Assembly (NCBI RefSeq): GCF_027942865.1
Contig: NC_134509.1
Location: 32,414,197-32,478,196 of the forward strand
DNA from: Odontesthes bonariensis
Lineage: Eukaryota > Chordata > Actinopteri > Atheriniformes > Atherinopsidae
Length of the DNA: 64,000 nucleotides
Direction of reading: 5' to 3'
Shown in pieces: positions 57,101 to 64,000 of the stretch (positions are counted from its first letter, which is position 1; each line of letters opens with the position of its first letter). Under the pieces are notes generated by a model, which was given only the letters and a program-made list of their open reading frames with translations, was not told the DNA's origin and did no database searches. A program made the position numbers and the translations under genes.

Positions 57101-57460
57101 TTTTTGACGGCTGGATTTATAAGAGAGAGTAAGTGAAAAATTAGCTAACACAGCTGCTGGCTCGTTCTCTGGGGCAAAAATAATTCACAGAGCTGGAATG
57201 TCAGGAGTTGAGTGAGTCCAAGTTCTCTCAGAACCCCAGCATGACAGAGTATATACAACACCCAGCCCCACCCAACACACACCTCTCATCAAAGCCAAAG
57301 GTTAAAGTAAAAAATGACCAAAATGCCAAAATCTTTTTGGTAAATGCAAGTTTAACAACATTAAATTCAGTGTGATTGGGCAAATATATGGTATATAAGA
57401 TGACACACGTGGCCTATTCAGTGTTTTTATATTACTGATCGCGTTGTTCGGGGATGTAGA
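54110..57460. other. Promoter-side region of il2rb-like A and inter-unit DNA
   Basis: 3.3 kb without a recognised coding exon. On the minus strand a possible 5' UTR exon with a gtaaga donor ends near 55370, but I cannot confirm it. Otherwise AT-rich. Confidence 0.4.
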
Positions 57461-57511
57461 TATGTAAGTCCCTAGTCATGTTAAACTGACTTCTATGAGT
57501 TGGGCCCAAAG

Positions 57512-58190
57512 TAGGCTTGTGCAGATCGATACTTAAGTATTGATATTCGCGATCCCAAACATCTCCGTTTTAGGATCGATACTTTATTAGAAGTATTGGC
57601 ACTTTCACAAATCTGAACCTATTTCGTGTTAACGGGTATTTTTTCAAAACAGTACATAGTTATTTCGCCATTTCCAGGACCTATTCCTCCCCGGTTGACA
57701 GGGACTAACTTACATCTTCTTCTGCCTATGAGGGAAACTATGGCTGTATCAATGCAAATCTTCTTCTGACACACCGACTCATTGCAGCTGCTAGTTTGAT
57801 GGGAGGAGAATGGCTGAGCGGAAGCCTGGTCATGTGTGGAGCTTTTTTTACATCTGAAAGTAAAAACAACTCTACATGTGAAGTACATTAGGATACATCT
57901 TGACTTACTCGTTGTACATGTCAGTTACCATAATTTGAACTTAATATGCAGGTTCTCAGGAGATCATTTTGTTTTAATTTCTCCTATCATCATTTTTCAT
58001 CTTTATTACAACTGAAAATGCTCTACAAATAAAGAAAAAGAAAGGTAATCAGAGTTTTGGTGTCATTGGGTGGCTGTAGTTAATTCTCTTCTTTTAAGAG
58101 ATTAATCTTTTGTAAAAAGTATCGACATAATAATCTTTGGTTTCACTTGGTGTCGGATTGGAAGGAAATTAGTGGTATCGCACATCACTA
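57512..58190. mobile_element. hAT-like MITE, 679 bp
   Basis: Ends taggcttgtgcagatcgatac and, inverted, tagtgatgtgcgatacc. Flanked by gcccaaag (57504-57511) and gcccaaat (58191-58198), an 8-bp duplication with one mismatch as expected for hAT. The equivalent place in unit A (about 46727) has no insertion. The interior has no transposase. Confidence 0.82.
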
Positions 58191-59896
58191 GCCCAAATCC
58201 TTGTGAATCACTCCAAATGGCTTGCACACTGAGAAATCATACTGTCCTTGACAGCTGTCAATGTCTAAATTTCCAATCTAATGGCCTTTAGCCTCCCTGT
58301 TACTCACTCAGTGAAACATTTTGCTCCATGATCTAAAGACCAGAAAAGCTCCTGGGTTTTTTTATAAGTCCAAAGGTTCCAAAAGATTGACCTGGAGCGT
58401 TATCTCTATGCAGCCACAAAGCTCTGAAAGGCTTGACATACCTGATCATTCGACTTGTGGATCTACATTTTCTTGTTCAGATCTTTCTTGTCCTGATTTC
58501 ACCTCTCACCTCCATGGCTGAAACACCCGAAGAAGTGCTCAACAGTAACATTTTATATCTCATATTTTACTAATTTTACATCACATTGAGAGCTTTGTCT
58601 CTTCATTAGTTCTGGAGTTGGCTCGACTGTCACAGCTTGTAGTGTGATCTGTGTCCGCTTAGCTGATGGATGCAGACATGAATGTCTCAGTTTGAATGTT
58701 GTGTCCAAATACAAACAACTATTCCTCTAGTACAATTTAAAGTTCACAGTTTTCTCAAGCTATTATGGATCTTAGATATGAGATAACTGAAACAGAAAGG
58801 TGAAAATAAAGTGCTGGGAATAATCGACCAATCAGAGATGAATCTCAAATATAGTACCTTTGTACCAGGCACATTTTTGTCCCCCAGAACCCCAGAGGGC
58901 AGAGGAAAGAACCATCTTAAAGACCCTGGTTCTTGGACAAAGCACCTGTGATTTAAATCGTATGATGATGTCGGTATCTTTTTAAAATACAATGTTTAAT
59001 CTTTTTTTTCCAAAGGCCAAAAAAAAGATATTACATTCTTAAAGTTCACAGAGTGTAACATTTGTATAGTATTCAAATCATAACATCACCCTAAATGCAC
59101 TACATTGAGACAACCAACAAAACCTAAAAAAAAATAAACAAATAAATGATTGATTGAAAACCTTTTTCTTTATGCAAAATTTTGACAATTTGATGAAATT
59201 GAAGTCATCCTTTATTTAAAAAAATACATTTTAAATGGTGTTGCATAAGTTCTCGTAGTTTTACAGGGGTCAGTGATTTTTAGCATAGCTGCCATGCAAA
59301 TGCAAATTTGAACCATTGATATATCTTTTCTTAAACAATGAATGCCATCAATAGAAATAATATACTATATATATTGACACTAAACTCTCATATTTCCACA
59401 GCCAGTGGCGCTGAGCTGTGGCTCTACCAATGTGACTGATCTTGTTTGGATCAGGGATAGTCACATGATCAATTACTGTAGTGGTAAAAATGTCATTATA
59501 CCTGTAGAGCGGTTGTCTATGCCACCATTATTCTTTGTGTATCCAAACATTCACTTACTTATGAATACAGAAATATAGATTTAGAAAAGAAGCATGCAGC
59601 ACAATTTACACATGAACATCCATAGAAAACTTTTTTTTCATATTTAGTCTTAACTCTCATTACATTTGATATACAAATGATAAATAAACTCACATAAATA
59701 TCAAAGATGTATTTTTTTAAAAATACATGAATGAAAAATGGCCACATTAATTTCAAATAATTTCAATAGAAATGACCACAGACATAGCACAATCCATTAT
59801 CAGCTCTGGCTGTCTAATAGAGATGGATCCTGCACATGCTACCTGATCTTTTGTACAACATGCATTTTACAGTGCTTTTAGACCCGCTGTCTGTTC

Positions 59897-60898
59897 TTAG
59901 CTCTGCTCCTTTCTCACTGGCATGTACCCATCATCAGAGGGCTCCATCAAACTGCTCTCCGACATCAGAGCAAACCTCTCAAACATGCCGGGACTTGGAA
60001 GAGGTTGCAAAGCTGGACTCAAATCCAACCCAGAGGAGTTAAAAGACTGTTTTGACAAAGAGAGCAGGGAACATGGTAAAAAAGTAGAAGGATGAGGAGG
60101 GAACAGGAAGCGAGTAGATTCAATGGACTTGTCTTCATCCTCCATGCTCTCCTCCTGACTCTCACGCTCCTCACCGCTGCTGTTTATGCCCGACTCCAGG
60201 CTTGGAAGCTCAGGGCTGTCAGCCTGCAGCTTTGGGATTAGATTGTAATCGAAGGAAACCTCAATACACTCTTTAGCGAAATCACCTTCACTGCTCCCAA
60301 ACAGCCTCTGAAAACTTAAATGTTTCCCATCCCCTCCCTCCTTCTCATCCTTGTCCTGAGTCCCCTCATCAGTCACATTGATGCTATCTACCTCCATGCT
60401 CTCTTGGCTGACTTCTTCGCAACTGCACATTCCTGAATCTACACTCGGTAGCCTGAGGCGCTCAAGATGGACCTTCTGAAACTGGACCTTCTCAAACTTC
60501 TCATAGTCTGAAATCACCTGCAGTGACTCACTGCTACGACTGCACTTGGAAAACAACTGAAGGATCTCTATGTTTTTTTCAGCCACTACATCACTATCAT
60601 GTCCTTTATTTTTCCCTTCTCCTTGGCCACAAACGGGCCCGTAAGAGGAATCAGCAGCACAGGGCTCCAGATTCCCAGCAGTGAGTGAGGACACAGGAGG
60701 ACTGCAACATTCAGAGTAACTTGGGCTGGAGAAGCTGGAGTTGGTGGACTCATACTTTCTTTTGTCTGTCATCATTTTCACGCCTGGTCTGCAGGGTGTG
60801 ACGGCGTCCACAGTGGTGGTTACCTCTACAGAAGCGATTTCCACTGGTTTGAAGTAGGAATGAAAGGATTCACTGGTGAAGTGTGGAGTTAGCCAAGT
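59897..60898 (-). CDS. il2rb: il2rb-like B exon 9: cytoplasmic tail
   Basis: 1,002 bp with stop TAA at 59897. 21 bp longer than in A, in frame. All tyrosine sites noted in A have counterparts (SPSYSEC, SSYGPV, SDYEKF, SFDYNL, DGYMPV). Confidence 0.91.
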   Translation of the reverse strand, partial: TWLTPHFTSESFHSYFKPVEIASVEVTTTVDAVTPCRPGVKMMTDKRKYESTNSSFSSPSYSECCSPPVSSLTAGNLEPCAADSSYGPVCGQGEGKNKGHDSDVVAEKNIEILQLFSKCSRSSESLQVISDYEKFEKVQFQKVHLERLRLPSVDSGMCSCEEVSQESMEVDSINVTDEGTQDKDEKEGGDGKHLSFQRLFGSSEGDFAKECIEVSFDYNLIPKLQADSPELPSLESGINSSGEERESQEESMEDEDKSIESTRFLFPPHPSTFLPCSLLSLSKQSFNSSGLDLSPALQPLPSPGMFERFALMSESSLMEPSDDGYMPVRKEQS

Positions 60899-63800
60899 CT
60901 GAGGGAGAAAAGATCAAAGGTTAAGGATTAGGATGAGGAATTGAAAATGTTGAAAAGACAAAAGTATTACAGTCTGTATTTGTGTAGGAGGATGTAAACT
61001 GGACTTTGATTTCTTTTTCTAAATTTCCTGCTGTGTTTTAACACAGAATATTTGAAATCATTTCCCTGATGAGCACCTTTGTCTGTCTGGTTTTGCAGTC
61101 TACATATTCATTCATATCAAGTTATGTTCCGCCTCATGATATACATTGTGCTGTTCTATGTCAAAGCTGACTATAATTCAGATTAGCAACAAATCAAAAG
61201 ACCATGTGTACAGTGAAAGAGTTTGCTGCTAGTGACAAACATACTAAGAATATTTGGCAAACTGCAGTTGATGTCGAAAACATTATGGTTGATCCAGCTC
61301 ATTATTTCAGTTTTCTGTTGCACATATTTGTCAATATATTTTTGTTAAACTATTTTACAGAATTCTGAGTTTTTTACTTACCCAAGCTCAAGAAATATTA
61401 TTAATCCAAGATATTATGCAGTTTTCCTTTTAAACCATTGGTACAGGTAACGATGAATCGTTGTTGTTTTTTTGTTTTTTTGCCAAAAACAATAGAAATT
61501 GGATAGGGAAAAGTCCATCAGCTCACCTGGAAAAGATGAGTCTTTGCGGGGTCTGGTAGGGGTGGACTTGTGATCCTCTTTACTATGTAAACCCTGGAAA
61601 AATTAAACAAAAACATGTTAGAAAAACATTTATGAACACTACACAGTAGAATTTAAACTGTTACAATGATGTGATGTAGTCTGACGTAGCCATTTCTTAA
61701 AGTGTTTTTTTTTTGGCTTACCACAGGGTTTTGTCAGTCTTAGAGAAAATGACAACCAGGAACAAGCAGAACACTCCCAGGCCTGCTAGACTAAGTTTCA
61801 TAATATCCACACCTGACAAACACAGAACACAACAAATTCATTTTAAGCGTACAATAATTGTCCTGTCAATAGACCTCAAGATAACTGGGTTTCAAGTCAT
61901 TGATTTTGAGCAATTTGCTTTGTTCATTTTACCTGGGGGTTTAGTTCCTCCCACCCTTGACATCCATGATTCACTGGGGCTCCAATCACTCCAGGTTCCA
62001 TGTGAATCATTTAGAATGGACTGCACACGAACTCGTGCCTCGTACGTCTCACCTTTCACCAGTAAATCAGGGTCCAGCTGTGCCTCACAGCTCCACTTAC
62101 ACGGAATGGATTTTTTCTGCACAGAGGGATCCTGAAAAAAAAGGGAGCAGTGTGTGGATGTTCGATACACGCATTTTCACATCAGATCATTTAAAGGAGA
62201 ACTCCGGTATTTTCAACATTAAGCCTCTTTTCTGAGTCGTCTGCAATGTTTTAGAACCCCCCTCACCGCTTTTTTGATGTTTAATGCTGTCTCCGGTATT
62301 TGCCTAATTTTGATTCTTCTCAACCTGCTTCAGAACGGCAAGTCATGCGCATGTCCAGAAAGGTCCGTAAAAGCACAATAAACGTCCGTTTTCAAAATAA
62401 TCAACTCACCGGAGTGGTTACTGGTGTGCACTGGTAATCCATATCAAATTTCGTGGCGAAAAGTTGCTTCTGTCGTGTTTTATTTGGCAGCTCGTTCATG
62501 CTCGCACTATTTTCTTAGCGGTGGCGGAGTAAAATCAACGAACATCCAGTACAAAATGTCAAATAAAACACGACAGAAGCAACTTTTCGCCACGAAATTT
62601 GATATGGATTACCAGTGCACACCAGTAACCACTCCGGTGAGTTGATGATTTTGAAAACGGACGTTTATGGTGCTTTTACGGACCTTGCTAGACATGCGCA
62701 TAACTTGCCGTTCTGAAGCAGGTTGAGAAGAATCAAAATTAGGCAAATACCGGAGACAGCAGTAAACATCAAAAAAGCGGTGAGGGGGCTTCTAAAACAT
62801 TGCAGACGACTCAGAAAAGAGGCTTAATGTTGAAAATACCGGAGTTCTCCTTTAAGCTTGATTTCATACAACCTCATGGAATTTGTCAATTGTAAAAACA
62901 GTCACTTTCTGGATCTCTCTACTCGTTGCTCTTATTTAAATTAATTTATACATTGACAGAAACATTTACATACGCTCCATGACTGATCCTTTTGTTTCCA
63001 CTGCAGCTGTGAGTTATAAAATTTGATGCGTTGATGGGTTGAATCTTGGGTGAACCAGGACACGATGGTAGAGTTGACATATGGTTTTGATGGAGGATTC
63101 ACCTTCACTGCAAGAGCACTCAGTTTGTTTTGGGTCACTATGAACCATGCATCAGGTAAGTCTCCAGCATGGTATACATTATAGTTTATACTCACCATGA
63201 CAATTTGGACGGTAGGAAATTATTTGACTTTTTTCCGGAGGGATACAGCTCAGATTAATGGACAGAATATGATACTTTAAAAACTAAAAGAACAAAAAGA
63301 AAATGTTTTTGAGTTTGAAAAAACAGCTCTGCAAACCTTAAGAAACATCGGTTTAAGTATGGGGATCCTTAAATTATTCATATCCAAAAGTAAAAATAGT
63401 AGATGTTACTGGAATCGATATAAATCCTGAATCACATGTCATGAAAAACAAAAACACAACAAATTAAAGTGATTTGATTTCTCACAATGTAAGTTGTTTG
63501 GAAGATCAGGGAGCACTTCCTTATGGCGGGTTTGGAGGGATCAACAGGCTGTAGTGTACAGGAAGCGCTGTATGGATTTTTACTGGCACATGGACGAACA
63601 ATGTTCATATTAATGTTGCTGCACATGATGTTATTTGAACATATATTATGCTCTGTAAGAACATGACTGTGGTAGTTTTTCATGCTGTTACTGGTCTTAC
63701 CTGGGAGAAACCTTTTGAGCATGTATTGTGCACACTCTATCCATATGATCAGAGACAGTTGTGCTGTTCCAAAAACAAGTGATGTTTTGACTGAAGTCAT

Positions 63801-64000
63801 TGTAGCAAGTGAGATCTGTGAAAAACAGCGGAGATTGAATGACATGGAAAGGATGAAACATCTTCATTTATGCTATATAAGTCAAGTTCAAAAAACATTA
63901 CGAACTCTTATCTGGAAGGCTGGGACAGCCTTCACCTCTGGTGGTGCAGACTTGAAGCAGAGGAAGCAGAAGAAAGAAGAACGGGGTTTTTTTGTTTCTC
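59897..64000 (-). CDS. il2rb: Interleukin-2 receptor beta-like cytokine receptor, copy B (start codon just outside window)
   Basis: Same nine-exon structure as copy A: 64000-63936 (partial), 63815-63701, 63582-63486, 63283-63196, 63107-62974, 62131-61933, 61812-61722, 61593-61527, 60898-59897. All splice sites and phases are kept; seven of the eight exons seen in full are the same length as in A, and only the last exon differs (1,002 against 981 bp). Expected product about 620 residues. WSDWS, C-X-W, box 1 (PPLPDPAKTHLF) and the tail DDGYMPVRKEQS are intact, so nothing suggests a pseudogene. Differences cluster in the tail, including a short in-frame gain near VQFQKVHLERL. Intron 5 carries a 657-bp MITE. 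Window ends within codon 2. Confidence 0.86.
61527..61593 (-). CDS. il2rb: il2rb-like B exon 8: box 1
   Basis: 67 bp. Encodes VYIVKRITSPPLPDPAKTHL. Phase 2 to 0. Confidence 0.86.
61722..61812 (-). CDS. il2rb: il2rb-like B exon 7: transmembrane
   Basis: 91 bp. Hydrophobic span then a charged stop-transfer. Phase 1 to 2. Confidence 0.88.
61933..62131 (-). CDS. il2rb: il2rb-like B exon 6: WSXWS exon
   Basis: 199 bp. GTWSDWSPSESW intact. Phase 0 to 1. Confidence 0.92.
62195..62851. mobile_element. Palindromic TTAA-flanked MITE in copy B intron
   Basis: Ends AGGAGAACTCCGGTATTTTC and its inverse, flanked by TTAA (62191-62194, 62852-62855). The two arms, about 300 bp each, fold back over a loop of about 60 bp. 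Copy A retains the empty site with a single TTAA at 52430-52433, proving a 4-bp target duplication. Confidence 0.93.
62974..63107 (-). CDS. il2rb: il2rb-like B exon 5
   Basis: 134 bp. VNPPSKPYVNSTIVSW kept; TQDSTHQRIKFYNSQLQW differs from A in several residues. Phase 1 to 0. Confidence 0.88.
63196..63283 (-). CDS. il2rb: il2rb-like B exon 4
   Basis: 88 bp. FLKYHILSINLSCIPPEKS, one visible change from A. Phase 0 to 1. Confidence 0.85.
63486..63582 (-). CDS. il2rb: il2rb-like B exon 3
   Basis: 97 bp, same protein text as copy A through FQTTYI. Phase 2 to 0. Confidence 0.87.
63701..63815 (-). CDS. il2rb: il2rb-like B exon 2
   Basis: 115 bp as in A. Encodes the same LTCYND...ITCFWN start; the end differs (QKVSP for QKIYT). 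Phase 1 to 2. Confidence 0.87.
63936..64000 (-). CDS. il2rb: il2rb-like B exon 1 (partial): signal peptide
   Basis: Encodes RNKKTPFFFLLLPLLQVCTT; the ATG lies five bases beyond the window by alignment with copy A. Donor gtgaag, phase 1. Confidence 0.83.

Larger units (their letters stand above)
46680..57460. repeat. Segmental duplication unit A (about 10.8 kb)
   Basis: Sequence from about 46700 (attgacttctttgag) matches 57487 on (ctgacttctatgag), and similarity recurs through introns, exons and 3' flank up to the window end (54.1 kb against 63.9 kb). The repeat offset grows or shrinks with lineage-specific insertions. Direct orientation, so a tandem duplication. Confidence 0.85.
57461..64000. 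repeat. Segmental duplication unit B (continues past the window)
   Basis: Direct repeat of unit A from its 3' flank through exon 1 of the receptor gene. Contains two insertions absent from A (57512-58190 and 62195-62851). Confidence 0.85.

Noticed and set aside
57619..57888. 89-codon minus-strand ORF
   Set aside because: Entirely inside the hAT-like MITE, with no transposase motif.

Overview
This window is teleost fish nuclear DNA, most likely from a percomorph. The evidence is spliced host genes with GT-AG introns, plus a typical fish repeat set: L2/Maui-like, Rex1-like and RLE-type LINEs, a BEL/Pao remnant, hAT elements, TTAA-flanked MITEs and tRNA-derived SINEs. No RNA gene or CRISPR array was seen. 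All three host genes lie on the minus strand, in the order il2rb-like copy B (63.9-59.9 kb), il2rb-like copy A (54.1-49.3 kb), tmprss6 (43.5-14.4 kb). This matches the human TMPRSS6-IL2RB neighbourhood on 22q12.

Region by region: 1-14.2 kb lies downstream of tmprss6 and is mostly mobile DNA: a palindromic TTAA MITE, a TGTCATG-ended element carrying an L2 copy, a second TTAA MITE, a Rex1 remnant, and a nearly full-length two-ORF LINE at about 9.4-14.06 kb. From 14.4 to 43.5 kb I traced 16 tmprss6 coding exons by hand across consistent splice phases: transmembrane segment, SEA, two CUBs, three LDLR-A repeats and a trypsin-like protease with an intact His/Asp/Ser triad. The first cytoplasmic exon(s) were not found. 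One tmprss6 intron (15.1-25.2 kb) holds a nest of transposons. A deleted hAT element (about 16.6-25.1 kb) is split inside its BED-type transposase gene by a 7.15 kb foldback-like element (17,245-24,392). The foldback has long inverted arms built partly of an exact 152-bp tandem repeat and is flanked by a probable 9-bp target duplication. It contains BEL/Pao pol fragments, a 2.6 kb restriction-endonuclease-type LINE, an acidic repeat ORF, and a separate TA-flanked 1,260-bp element in its right arm.

From about 46.7 kb to the window end there is a tandem segmental duplication with a unit of about 10.8 kb. Each unit carries a nine-exon class I cytokine receptor gene. Copy A encodes 613 residues and is complete. 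Copy B lacks only its start codon, which lies just past base 64,000. Copy B has two MITEs whose empty sites are preserved in copy A, so they inserted after the duplication.

Role of the host genes: il2rb-like products are expected to be signalling chains for IL-2/IL-15-type cytokines in lymphoid cells. Tmprss6 (matriptase-2) is a hepatic membrane serine protease that lowers hepcidin signalling. They are linked by ancient synteny, not by a shared pathway.
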